Assembly: GCA_963576475.1 (NCBI GenBank)
Contig: OY754979.1
Coordinates: forward strand, 29,839,578-29,903,577
Direction of reading: 5' to 3'
DNA length: 64,000 bases
Origin: Molanna angustata
Taxonomy: Eukaryota > Arthropoda > Insecta > Trichoptera > Molannidae
The position numbers were made by a program, and so were the translations under genes. Positions 12,361 through 24,042 of the stretch are shown in pieces. Position 1 is the first letter of the stretch, and the number at the start of each line of letters is the position of its first letter. Below the pieces are notes generated by a model. That model had not been told where the DNA came from and made no database searches. It saw only the letters and a list, made by a program, of their open reading frames with translations.

Positions 12361-12939
12361 GGGCCAGTATTACAGTCTCAGTTTAAGAGCTAAATTCAAG
12401 TTTTACAAAAATATAGCGTATTACAGTGTCCGTTTAGGCCTAATCTTCCCTTAAATACGTCACTAAAACGACAAATATTTAACTCAACGTTTCTGGCGGA
12501 TTAAGGACTTAACGGTGAGTCAACTGTCATTTGTCGACTTGTTGCTAGGCAACACGTGTAGTTTCAGTATTCTATCACTAGAGGCGTTATTTGTATCGAC
12601 GTTGGCACCATACAACAAAACAAACTGACAGCCATATTGAAATGAACATGGGCATTTAAAAGCATTATTTTGGTGAAAAAAATTAAATTTACTATGTTGG
12701 AAAATAAAACAATAGTATTTCAAGTCGTAGCGTCCCGTTTCGTAGTTCATATTATTTGAGGTTTATTTAAAATTTGACAGATAATAACCACAGAAAAAGT
12801 AAAATATGTCTATAATTGAAGATTTAGTAACTGACATGTCATATTGCACTGTAATACGGAAATGGATTCAATCTCCCCTTAACATTAATCTTAAGTTTAA
12901 CAAACTCAATGAGTTGAGGGCCGACTGTAATACCAGCCC
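12361..12939. mobile_element. MITE family C, copy 1 (579 bp)
   Basis: Terminal inverted repeats GGGCCAGTATTACAGTC and GACTGTAATACCAGCCC, flanked by ATA on both sides (12358-12360 and 12940-12942). A shorter direct copy at 42735-43168 carries the same ends and also has ATA flanks. GGGC termini with a 3-bp duplication suggest a Harbinger-related group, by inference. Confidence 0.85.
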
Positions 12940-13182
12940 ATAGTCATTGATTACAAACTTAAAATATTGGAGAATCTTTGTTGGTTAAATCCATGAAGGT
13001 ATTAAAATCATTATCTATGGATGTGACACTCAAACTTTGCAACAGCAGACCTGAAGATTGCAGTCATAGGTTATCTTCAATTTCAGGGAGATGGGAAAGG
13101 AATTTCATTGTGAGTCCAGTCCGGGAACTAAACTGAAATAAATATTTATAAATAAAACAATATAGTGTATTAATAAAAACTC

Positions 13183-15774
13183 TTTATTAGAATAGTTGTG
13201 TGTGGATGTTAAGATACAATATGATTCTCATAAGCATTTTAAGGCAATTTTCTATTATGATTTTACTTTCATATACAATAACAGTAGATCAAAAATAAAA
13301 GTTATAATAAAAAAAAATGAATACAAAGAGAAACAAATATCCACATTTAGACAGTTATTGGTTCATATTATTGTTAATTGTAAAATATTACAAAACGATT
13401 CACTTAAATATAAGTTAAACTTAAGATTATAAATAATAATAATTAAAAAAAAAATAAGGAAAATTATAACTATTGACAAGTATGTTTTATTTAAATTTGT
13501 TAAAAATTAATAAATAAGAGTTACATAGGTACATAAGCAGTAAAAAATGACTTTACCAGAGAATAACATATTTTATTATTGATTGTATATTTTATAATAC
13601 ATATATGCGCATACAAAAAGTGCTATCTTTAATTTACATGGAATTTTTAATATAAATAATATTTTTATATATTTTATTTATATATTTATAACAGACAAAA
13701 TGATTGAATACGAGATATCAAGTGTATGTATTCATATAATATGTACTTAGAAAGAAAAAAAATTACAATATAGCAAAATTATTCTGGCAGATAATAAACA
13801 TAACATGTTAAATATTTTCACACGTTTCACAGATCGGCGCAATATGTGAAAAGTTAGAAAGAATTTTGTCAAAAAGTCGAATAAAAAAAGAAGCCTCTGG
13901 CGTAAGGCATCACCTTTCAGACGACTTTTAGGTTATGTATCTGCCACCGCAGATAACACGACGCAAGTAATGTCGACAGATATGATTGAACATTATATTT
14001 ACAAACAAAAGATCTAACAACAGAATGTATTAACAAGCAAGGACTTAAGAGTTAACATAAAATTTTATATTATATAAAAAAATATTGTAACAGGGTAAAA
14101 AGTAATATTTTCAATAGTCTATTATTAGTTGGTTAATTTTTTTCAATTTTTAAAATAACTCAAATTAAACAATTAAATTAACAATATTGTTACAATGGCA
14201 GTATCTTTCCTTGACGGTGTGGCAACATTCAACGCAGACAAGTAACTTAATGTAAATACGACACAGTTGTTACAAACAAAATAATCGTACAAATAAAAAA
14301 TTATAATCAGCGTAAAATATTGTCACACGTTACAAAACATGAGCCGTCAATAACGAGAAGAGATGTGTTAAACTACAACAAAGACATTCACGTCAAATTA
14401 AAAAAAAAAAAAATTAATCACATTAGACATATTTTTCAATTTAAATGTCACAAAACCGTCTGTGACTTTATCTTTCGTGCGGTCGCTGGCGAACGACCGA
14501 CCAAAAGACACAATCGCCAAACTGAATCACTCAACTCTAGTCGACACTCAAAGTCTAATAATTAAAAAAACGAATCCGACGGCTAATCAAAAAAAAAAAA
14601 AAAACACAAAAGTATCCAAAATGGTCCCTTAAAATAAATAAAATGACTTTTTCTCTCGCAGACTTTCGTAACATTACAAAAAAAAATTACAATAAGGTGC
14701 CAAATAAAAACGGTTTACTTCACACGACATAAAAAAAAAACACGTATAACTATCACAGACACACTTGAACAAGTCGCCGTAGTAAAAAAAATGAAAACAC
14801 AAATCAACTGTCAAAAGTAAAAAGTAAAGGGAGAGAGGGTGGGGAGGGGAAAACACGGTAAAAAAGCTAAATTTGCATCTAATATAATTCATATTACCCT
14901 TCTTCGCAAGAATATGTTTGATATACACAACATATCATTATGATACATTTTATACAATCTATTAATTGATTTAACCGTTACGGCAATATTGATTTAAGAA
15001 CATTCACAATAATGTTGGCAAACTGTATTTCCAATACACAAATAGAAGTTGTTTTTATATTTAGCACCTTCTTATGGTTCAACAGTCATTGTGGGAAACA
15101 ATATTCGTTGAACAATTGACCAAATACTTACGTACAACTAGAATAATGTTGCAATAAAAAAGGAGATACTAAGATTATTGATCAACGGCAACAAATAAAT
15201 TTTCCCGACAACAAATGTCTAATGGATGGCAATACTAATAACATTAAGACACGCCTAATCAATAAAACAAATCAATGGAATTATCTAGCAGAAAGCAAGT
15301 TGGCCAAGACTGAGTAAATCATAATATGGTTATCATGGGTAAGCAAAAGTCTTTGACAATCCATCATGGGTATATTATATATCTAAGGATCGCTAAATGT
15401 GGACAGCCATGATACACTTGGCCTATCTTCACTAGAAACGGTGTAAATTTTAATTTTTGATAATTTATATATTAACATGTATATAATATAAGATCTTATT
15501 TTTTTCACATCACAAAATACTTGATTTATTTTACGAGTATAATTTTTGAATCAGTACTCGTCGCATTGAATTTGACAAACATTTCAAAAGACAAAAAAAT
15601 GCTATCAAGTCAATAGAAAACTATTGAACACAAACAAAAATATTACAGAACAAAAAAACAAAAAAATACGCAGGTTTAAACCTGATATCACGTGTTGAAA
15701 TTTTAAAACTTAATTATTGATGTTCTATTGAAATGTTTTTCAAATTGTAATTGTCGCATCGTTCGTAAAATCGC
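13183..15774 (-). promoter_or_regulatory. shot: Probable 3' UTR of shot
   Basis: About 2.6 kb downstream of the shot stop codon with no other gene. AATAAA on the minus strand (TTTATT in the given strand) occurs at 13183-13188, and other AT-rich candidates lie closer to the stop, for example near 15535. The true end is unknown, so the span is an upper estimate. Small open frames here look like chance. Confidence 0.35.
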
Positions 15775-15967
15775 TTATAGTCTAAATGGCTCCCTCCTGT
15801 CGGGCGTGGCGGACGATCTGACTGGTGTCTTTCTTCCGTTTGCTGCTGTGGCGTTGGTGGCGGCCGTCGAAGACTCTGAGGCGTTGGATCCCTTTCTCAA
15901 GAGGCGAGAAGTGGCCGTGGTTTGTCCCGGCAGAACGGGAGTGCTGCTACCCGACGGCGTTCTTGCC
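15775..15967 (-). CDS. shot: shot final exon, C-terminal tail
   Basis: Acceptor TTTTAATCCAG precedes 15967 and the frame closes with TAA at 15777-15775. Entry phase 2 matches the donors at 17351 and 18562. It encodes ARTPSGSSTPVLPGQ... and ...KTPVRSSATPDRREPFRL. The composition is Ser/Thr/Ala/Pro/Arg, the typical disordered microtubule-associated tail. GC content is clearly above the flanks. Confidence 0.85.
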
Positions 15968-16510
15968 CTGGATTAAAATAAGAAATGCAAATGAAAATTT
16001 TGTAATTTACCGCGATGGATAGTTACAGAATAAAAATCAATAATACACAAAAAAAACTGAAATATTATAAGGTCAGATGTTAAGATGAAATTGTTGTAAT
16101 ATTAAGTTTGTTGACGGACAATACTTAACTCCATGATGACATGGAATAAAACATTAGTTTTACTTTCGATTGCTTGTAAGAGACAAATGATCAGTGAAAC
16201 TATAAGTAGAGTTTAATTCTGTAATACAATTTTCGGTTTGCAGATGGATAAGATGTATTACATTTCATCACAACTAATTGTTACAGATTCTCAATGACCG
16301 ATTCATAAATTAAAATACAATATTGTCATCAAAAATCCCGTTTCAATTGTAATACAAGTTGTTTTGGTCTCCAACTGTTGATACAATGACAAGTTGATAC
16401 GATGACGAGTTTTTCTCGACTTTAAAATCTGGCTGCTTCTATGATACTTGATATTAATTGGTTGTTGAGGAAACATGATTAGTGACAATATTTTTTTGTC
16501 AATATGTCAA

Positions 16511-17009
16511 AAGAGACTAAGTTAGAATATATATTTATAGGAGAACTGGGAAATTAGGCACCTATATAGCTTACAATCTGTCATTGGCTGGTTTACGTGA
16601 TCACTTTAAACACTTGTGCAACGTTCACAAATTATGCCTTTTTACTGACTTCCCTTATCAATCCAAATTTTGGAAATTCCATTATGTTGAATGCTAAATT
16701 TCTTACACTTGAAAATAAGCTGAAAACACCGACGCGTCATCTATGGAATGACAATGAAACATTTGTCTAAAGTCATCCATTGAGAAATTGATTCATAAAC
16801 AAAGACAGATTTAACAATAATAAAATTGTTCAAATATATAGAACTTTCAAATATTACATTGATAAGTGAACTCAATAAGAAGGCATAATTGGTGAATGTT
16901 GCGCAAGCACATAAAGTGATCACGTAAACCAGCCGATGACAGGTCGTAAGCCCTGTAGGTGCCTTGATTTCCTGGTTCTTCTATAATATTCCAACTTCGT
17001 CTCTATTGA
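16511..17009. mobile_element. MITE family D with inverted arms, about 500 bp
   Basis: Left arm (16511-16640) and right arm (about 16880-17009) are diverged inverted copies sharing GGCTGGTTTACGTGATCACTTTA, TCACAAATTATGCC-like and AGAGAC-AAGTT-GAATAT blocks. The middle is unique AT-rich DNA. A third arm-like copy is at 48867-48985. End points are approximate. Confidence 0.7.
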
Positions 17010-17350
17010 AAAGTTAAAAAGTTTGTCAAAAAAAATATTTTTGTTTCCCGACAGGGAAAAAATTCAATGTTAGCGTATATGCAATTAAAAAAATACATGA
17101 ATATTAGAGTAGAGCTCCCCAAGTGAAAGAAAACGGGTGACTTACCTGCTCACAAATACATTTTAGAAGAGATACATACATTTGTATCAATCAGTTGACA
17201 TTAATATTATGTAGACATATTGTATAAAACTGTCAGCTGCATTCTCTCACTTGTCGAGCTCTAAGAATATAGCTCTAAGAATGTAACAAGGAAGTAGTAT
17301 GATTAGTGTTGATAGGGTAGTAGTATTAAAGACAAAGTAAGAAGTGTTAC

Positions 17351-17467
17351 CTGGGATGGTTAGTAAAAGAGTTGTTAGTCAAGTCCTTGAAGAATACAGG
17401 TATCTTAGATGTGGGGTTTCTGGACAGCGGAGTCGAACCCTCACCGTTTCTGTGGAACGAGCTGCTT
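17351..17467 (-). CDS. shot: shot tail exon with SxIP motif (in-frame cassette)
   Basis: 117 nt, acceptor ...GGCCAAACAG and donor CCCAG|GTAACA, phase 2 on both sides, so it can be included or skipped without shifting the frame. It encodes SSSFHRNGEGSTPLSRNPTS followed by KIPVFFKDLTNNSFTNHP. The S-K-I-P within TSKIPVFF matches the SxIP EB1-binding motif and echoes GSKIPVFVG in the preceding exon. Confidence 0.8.
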
Positions 17468-18561
17468 CTGTTTGGCCATTCCGGGAAAGGGAGTGTTAGG
17501 TAAGACAACAAGAATATTAATTGAGGAAAGAAAGATGAAGAAAAATATATTATAATATTAATATTATGTGAAAGATAGAAAAACACATTTAGGGGTTAAT
17601 TCATAAAATGGGTTAAAGAAAAAATATTAGTCAAGAAACTATTGATTAAATGTTATTGAGGAAAAAATTACACCGCATATGTAAGGAAAATAAAACTCCA
17701 TTTTGAACCATGAAAGAATTCATTTGTAAATAAAATTGAAGAATTCCATTATTCTTTTGTTTAAGAAATATAATTTTACTTTACCCAGATACTGTTTTTT
17801 TTTACATATCGGCATTTGAAATATGCAGTGTGGATCTTTAACGAATTACTGTTATGAACCTAAATTTATACTCAACTATTTGAAAATAAATCAAATCAAC
17901 ATACAAAGTAGTAATTTATTAAGATCTTTTTGTACATGTTAATAAAATATAAAAATGGATGATATAATGAAATAGAAGTCTCTTAAAATAAGGTGACATT
18001 TTTATTCTTAAACATCTAAAAAGCGATCATTTCATAATTAAAATAAATCATAAAAAGAGAAAACCCACACAATTAAAACGTAAATAATTAAGATGGATGC
18101 TCACTACAATCAAAAATAAATAAATAAACAAAAAATCAACATTGCTACTTCATGCAGAGACATCTGTGAAAATAAACAAAAATGTACACCCAGAAATATG
18201 AATGTGTTGTGTGACAATATAGAAATAATAAATAAAACATACAACAGATGGCATTATTGTAGTATTGATTTAAAACATAAACGTGCTTCCATGATAAAAA
18301 TGTCCATTTTAAGCAGAGAATACATAGAAACCACACATGACCAAATGGAAAAATGTTAATTACGTGTTTCCAGCGATTTTCAAAACATTCGATGAAGGGT
18401 AATAATAACAAATTAATGTATTTTATTAAAAAAAATGGGAAAATAATATTTTTTGTGAGAACAAAAAAGGAAAGCAAAACTCATGTAGTCATACGACATT
18501 CTACAAACGAAACGAAACAAAAAAAAATGGAAGCGTTAATAAATCTTCTTGTCGACGATAC

Positions 18562-18972
18562 CCTGTCTGTCGTTCAGCGTCCGGAGACTGTTCCATGGCT
18601 GTTGTTACGCAGCTTCCGGTAGTTTCCACCGACAGTTGCTGCTGAATTCCTCCCGATATGCTGTAGCTCGAGTTGGAGCTGCTCGCGTTCGATATGTTGG
18701 AAATGTTGAAGAGCGATGAGTCCTCTTCGGGGGATCTCTGATCGAGGTGCGCCATCTCTTGGTTCGCAGCCTCCTGCTTGGTCGGTATGATTCGCCTCTG
18801 CGGCGATTCCGATCGAGACTTTTCTCTCCTGTTTTGACTGTTGTCCGTTTGACCGACGAAGACGGGTATCTTGGAGCCCGGAGACGGTTGGATCGGGTGG
18901 GAATGTGAAGAGGAATGTTTCAGGGAACGTTCGTAGCCGAGCGAAGCCGGTTGAGAAGATATTATCTTTCCA
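18562..18972 (-). CDS. shot: shot tail exon with SxIP motif
   Basis: Acceptor GATCCGCAG precedes 18972, entry phase 2 (codon completes as Ser), donor ACAGG|GTATCG after 18562, exit phase 2. It encodes SGKIISSQPASLGYERSLKH, then SPGSKIPVFVGQTDNSQNRR, then a Ser/Asn-rich ending SNASSSNSSYSISGG...MEQSPDAERQTG. S-K-I-P is an SxIP EB1-binding motif. If the donor is not used, the frame reads on to TAG at 18503-18501, adding 19 hydrophobic residues. Confidence 0.85.
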
Positions 18973-20601
18973 CTGCGGATCCAACCATCGAATATTTACG
19001 TAGTAATATGTTTGATAATATTGAGTTTTGTAAAGATTGACCATTTTTCGGAGTATTCCAGATTGCGTACAAAGATAAAAAAGAAAAAATGTATTAATAT
19101 TGTACAGCCTAAGGCGAAAATGTGATGAGGCAAATTTTGAAAATAGAATAAGATATTGAATATGAAGTGTCCCGAAAACCTTGATTTTATATTTTTAAAA
19201 AAAGGTTTACAGTTGATGTCAATATTGTTGGCTTACTTATGTGTCTAGTTGTGCAGACATTTTTGAAAAAAATTATAGCAGTTATCTTTGGGGCGTATGT
19301 TTAAGTATATTTTTACATATAAATGATTGATAGATAAATGATTAAATGAAACATATCTCTATAAACTGAGGCAATACAAAGGAAGTTTACTGTTAGATAA
19401 GGAAGTTTATTTTTATATTGGATTCAGAAACATAAAACTTCTAGCAAATGAAACATTGGAACAGCAGGACACACAAAACACCAAGAATATTTACAATCAC
19501 ATTGATGAATATTCACAATGAATCACAAATCTTATTCATAGAACAGCTGGCTTATACTTAACGTTCAAATCTGATCCCGATTTCGAATTTTCGCTTATAT
19601 CTTACCTACGTGTCGCCTGCGTACATTCAAATGAATACTATTATGATTAAAACAAACCTATCTACCGCATTATTCTCCGTGATTAAGGAAAAAATGGAAT
19701 CAGATTTGAATGTCAAGAGCAAGGCTACTGATGTCATTCGAAGTAAATTGGAACTCAAAAATATAATCAAAATAAGATTTGAAATTATGCAAATATTCAT
19801 ATTACTACCATCACCAAAAATTAGATATTTAAATAAATATTGAGTTTATTTAAATGAATTTGTCAAAACTGTACTGTAAATATTTGATAAAAATATTATG
19901 AAAATAATAGTTCACATTGATATGTACATAGTTGAGAGTTGACATGTAAAAATTATCAATGAAGTGTCTTATAAGTATTGAAATTTATAATAAATTAAAG
20001 CAAATGATACATAATATAAAAATATTATAATAAATAATTAATTACAAAATAAACAAATGATAAATAAACAACACAAATATAAAAAAAAACACAAGGGACG
20101 GACAAATACAAATATATAAGGCGAGGTGAAATAAAAGCATAGAAAAGATTTGTGTCTGTAAGGACACATTCAGATTACAGTTTCAACTGAATTTCCAGCA
20201 CCTAGGGCAAAAGCTCCAACAAAGTTTGTAAAATAGCGAAGGATTTATGATTCCCATAAATCAAAACAAATACAAAATATCCCATTTGAAGCAATGCCAA
20301 TCTCCGGTCGATAGAACTCTACTTTGAAAACATTCAGCATAATTTAAGGAATAAAGAGGAAGAAGAAAGGTACCAAAAAATAACTTCATATTTTGAATTT
20401 TATGTTAATAGAAGTACGTCATCAAGTTATTTCTAAATGATTTTATCTAAGGATCTTGATGACTTGACTCCACACCAAATTCAAGAACTTTGTCAATAGA
20501 ATGTGCCATCACGAAGATATTTAATATTGAGATCACAATGAACCAATTCTTTAAAGAAATTGGACAGAGTAAATAAGGCAGTTCACTATGTTCATAGTAT
20601 C

Positions 20602-20775
20602 AGTATAAACAGGCTCTTAAAGTACCATAAATCAACCGTAATGACATTTTTAGTAAATTACCTACTTTAAAGTGGCACAAATCAAAAGTAATGACACTTT
20701 TAGTAAATTACTTTAAAGTAGCATAAATCTACTGTAATGACACTTTTAGTATACTACTTTAAGCTACTTTATTTT
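20602..20775. repeat. Minisatellite, three imperfect units of about 55-60 bp
   Basis: Units share TAAAGTA.CATAAATC, GTAATGACA.TTTTAGTA and an intervening ACTTTAAAGTA. It lies in a shot intron. No function visible. Confidence 0.7.
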
Positions 20776-21127
20776 GAAGAGACATGACTAAGTTATAGCC
20801 CCCTTAGAGTATCTTGTATAACTAAATGAAGCATTATAAATAATTATTTAAAATTGTAGGTTAAATGGGTCATTTGAATTACGACAGTATGTATAATAGT
20901 GACCATTAAAGTAAAATTATAAAGAAATAACATAAAATTCAAAATAAAAACTTCTTTAAGTAGGTCTAGTTGCTTCCAAAACACACAGCAAAGACAATAG
21001 GTAATGTAGACTCTTTTCAGAATAGTAATAATATGTGGAGGGAGTCACCTTCATCCAGACTAGTCTAGGAGACATTACCTACATTGTGAGGCGAGGGTGT
21101 GCCAAGATGTAGACAAAGGACAGGTTT

Positions 21128-21150
21128 GAGAACAACAACAACAACAACAA
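21128..21150. repeat. AAC microsatellite
   Basis: Short run of AAC trinucleotides in a shot intron. Confidence 0.8.
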
Positions 21151-21449
21151 AAACCAGACACCGAAAATTTGTCACACTGAAGCAGTTATGTATGTACCTG
21201 ACTATTGTTCCAGTCGCTGTCAAAGTAGGAATGCTTGAAGTTCGGAACATGCCGCTTCCCGTATACCTGATTCAAGTTTTATACAACAATATGTAGATGC
21301 CACATCATATCAACAATTATATATCACAAGACAAGACTCATGTAAATAGTCTGTCAAATTACACAATTTAGCAAACTGTCAAAAACACAATATTGATAAT
21401 CATTATACCTACTATCAAATTACAGAATGAATAATATTCTATGGACTTT

Positions 21450-21645
21450 CAAATGGCAAAAGATACTCAATGGATTGTCAAATGACAACATGAATAAATT
21501 ATTAGAGGACTGTCAAATGACAACATGAATAATTAAAGGACTATCAAATGACAGCATGGATAATTAGAGGACTGTCAAATGACAGCATGGATAATAAAAG
21601 ATAATCAAATGACAACATGGATCATGAATGGATTGTCAAATGTTT
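21450..21645. repeat. Minisatellite, about six units of 30-36 bp
   Basis: Units of the form GGACTGTCAAATGACAACATG followed by AATAATTAGA with drift between copies (GACAGCATGGATAAT in the later ones). It lies in a shot intron. Confidence 0.75.
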
Positions 21646-22179
21646 GAATTGATTTTGACTTTTGCTTATAGCCACTGTGACAGAGCTAACATTGTAAGAG
21701 TTCCATTGTTAATGTGGTAAAAAATCAACTGACATTCGATGCATTGTAAAACGACATAATGAACCGTTGAATCGCATAAATTAAGGAGAAATGTAAAAAA
21801 ATGTGATTATCCTAATAAATATGCACATTATTGCTATTTTTTTGACTAGATAATTCTAATATATCTAAAAAATTGAATAATTATAAAAATACTAACCAAA
21901 GTTTCAAACTACGAAAATCAAAAATCAAACTTCAAAAACTATTTCTCATAATATTAATGAATTATAAGTAATTAATTATTAATATTTTAATTAGTCACAT
22001 GACAGATTATATTATCAATTAAAATCTAGTCTAAATGTTAATAAACAATCAATTAAAATGAATCAGTATTAATGGATATTAAACATTACCAATATGATTA
22101 ACGGTTACTTTTAAAATCATGAAATTAAATTGATAAAATAAATTAGCAAAATTGTATACAATAAGCCTGCACCTAGATT

Positions 22180-22461
22180 CAAGGCCGGATAAACGTGTTT
22201 TTGCGCCCGTAGCAATATATTTGAATCCGCCCCCCCCCCCTCCAATTTTTTTGAAAATTACATCGGGTCAAAAATGACTAAGCGGGATTTTTTACATACA
22301 TCCATGATGCCGAGCCTCTATCCGGGTACGCAAAGAGAACCTAGCGCCATACCTGCGAATTTTTGATTTATATGATTAACATTTTAGAATTTTAAGCGCC
22401 CTTTTTAAGACAACCGCCCTGACTTCTTGTTCCTGATTGTTCTATGATTTATCCGGCCCTG
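22180..22461. mobile_element. hAT-type MITE, 282 bp
   Basis: Flanked by an exact 8-bp direct duplication CCTAGATT (22172-22179 and 22462-22469). The terminal inverted repeats are CAAGGCCGGATAAA and TTTATCCGGCCCTG. An 8-bp duplication with CA.GG ends is the hAT signature. There is no transposase frame, so it is non-autonomous. It includes a run of ten or more C near 22232. Confidence 0.9.
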
Positions 22462-22743
22462 CCTAGATTTAATTTAAATTGATGAATGCAAATGTTAAAT
22501 GGTTAAAATTTTAAATATACATAAAACAATAGCAACAGTTCTGTATAAAAATTGACTTATTTGTTTTTAGATAATGACAGCTCATTTAAAAAATACTTTT
22601 ATGCAGACATTTCATATGTATTATTTATCCATAGCTGTTTCACATCCACCACAGATGTCCGCGTTTCAGTAGAAATTGTACCCCTTTAACTCATATTCTT
22701 GAAGACGAAATAAAAACAATTGATTTATGAATAATAAGCATAC

Positions 22744-22912
22744 CTTCCGGGAGCGGGGCTGGTAAGCCCAGTCGGGGTGCGAGGACGAGCACTTCCATTG
22801 GGGGCTCCCAGTTTGGAGGCAGTTCTCGGAGTGGAGACACCAGATCGAGCCGTGCTGCTGGTGCTTGGGATGCGGCGGGATAGAGGGATTCGAGATGAAG
22901 GGGCTCCATCAT
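22744..22912 (-). CDS. shot: shot tail exon with SxIP motif
   Basis: Acceptor TATATATCAG precedes 22912 (entry phase 1), donor GGAAG|GTATGC after 22744 (exit phase 2). It encodes DDGAPSSRIPLSRRIPSTSS and then RSGVSTPRTASKLGAPNGSA, ending LTSPAPG. S-R-I-P is an SxIP EB1-binding motif within a basic Ser/Pro-rich context, as in plus-end-tracking proteins. Confidence 0.9.
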
Positions 22913-23427
22913 CTGATATATAAATATGAATCATGTTAGCAAAAAGACAGATACAAAAAAACTCTAAAAAGGTTTTAATTAATGATTGACTCACTGAGTG
23001 CTTATTTGACTATGATATTTTTTTTAGTTCAGCTACTGTCAGTTATATTGTGAAATTTTGGTCAGTTCATCATTGAAGAATTTAAAACCTTATAGTTTTT
23101 GGTCAGTTTGATACAACATATTTAGAATGAGTAGATATATCATAACTTTTGAAGCACAAAACACCTGAGAAAAAGATAACTTTTTATGTAACACATTGTT
23201 ATGTGTAGTCAATAACACATACTTTAAAGACTTTGGTAAGTGCAAGCTGGATCTAGTTGAACCATGTACGTTACATTCTATAAACTCAGTGTATATCCAT
23301 CAGGATTTTTTATAGCATATCTAAGTACTTCACTTTGAGATGATCATTTCAAAAGAAGAGTATTTTCAAAAGTTCATAAATTCAACTAAAATATATATCT
23401 TGTGTTAAATATATTCCAATTGATTAC

Positions 23428-23546
23428 CTGTACTATCCAGAGACAGGTTGGATCCGTGCCTCGACGGAGGTTTGGAACCTGTTCTGCTGGCTGGACGAGA
23501 TGAAGGGCGAGACGAAGGTCCCGATCCCCCAGGTGTGAGATTCGAC
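23428..23546 (-). CDS. shot: shot tail exon, Ser/Arg/Pro-rich
   Basis: Acceptor ATTTCCAG precedes 23546 (entry phase 2), donor TACAG|GTAATC after 23428 (exit phase 1). It encodes RSNLTPGGSGPSSRPSSRPA then SRTGSKPPSRHGSNLSLDST. The repeated S-R pairs are typical of the GAS2-tail (Gly-Ser-Arg) region of spectraplakins, which supports microtubule binding. Confidence 0.9.
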
Positions 23547-23890
23547 CTGGAAATGTTGCAATTAAATTAATACGGATGAATAATGTAAACCTATTACAAC
23601 ATATATTATACAAACTTGATATTAACTGAGCATTTGACTTTAATAGGAAAACTATTCTTGAATAGAAAATTTGATTAGTTTCTTAATCAGACTTTTAAGT
23701 AAAGAAGTGTCTCAATTCTTAAATTCAAAGTTTGCACAACAATTTATTGCATATCACATTAAAATTAAAATTTGAATCTACAGTGGTCGATACATCCCCC
23801 CAAACCCCATCCCTTGTTTCACAGCATTTTTATATTATTTAGCTCCGGCTTAGAATAGTGCTTCCACTCTTTTCAAAATAAGTCATTTAC

Positions 23891-24042
23891 CTTCCAACTG
23901 AGGGTTTCCTGAGAGCCGACCTCGGAGTCTGTCCCAAGGAGGCTTCATTGTCACTGAGGGAGTCAGGTGTACCGGCTGAGAGGGAAGATCGAGACGCTCG
24001 GGACGCTCCCATAGGAACAGATCTTGCGGAACGTTCTCTCAC
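23891..24042 (-). CDS. shot: shot tail exon, conserved LSAGTPDSLSDNEASLG segment
   Basis: Acceptor GACGATACAG precedes 24042 (entry phase 0), donor GGAAG|GTAAAT after 23891 (exit phase 2). It encodes VRERSARSVPMGASRASRSS, then LSAGTPDSLSDNEASLGQTP, then RSALRKPSVG. Its entry in phase 0 makes it the common acceptor of both alternative routes leaving the GAS2 domain. Confidence 0.9.

Larger units (their letters stand above)
8661..13180. other. Repeat-filled intergenic region between convergent genes
   Basis: No coding frame with believable composition was found. It holds the right member of an inverted repeat pair (9646-9890), a 185-bp foldback element (10622-10806) and a 579-bp MITE (12361-12939); the rest is plain AT-rich DNA. 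Confidence 0.6.

Noticed and set aside
15728..16022. Plus-strand open frames of 82 and 65 codons
   Set aside because: They are shadows of the last shot exon, which has a matching acceptor, phase and stop on the minus strand.
18145..18477. Minus-strand 110-codon frame after the shot tail exon
   Set aside because: Composition is that of AT-rich non-coding DNA (Phe, Leu, Ile, Tyr runs) and it has no splice connection.
21060..21125. Minus-strand pyrimidine-rich tract ending ATGTAG|GTAATG, as a candidate splice site
   Set aside because: Acceptor and donor signals abut, leaving no exon between them; chance occurrence next to an AAC microsatellite.
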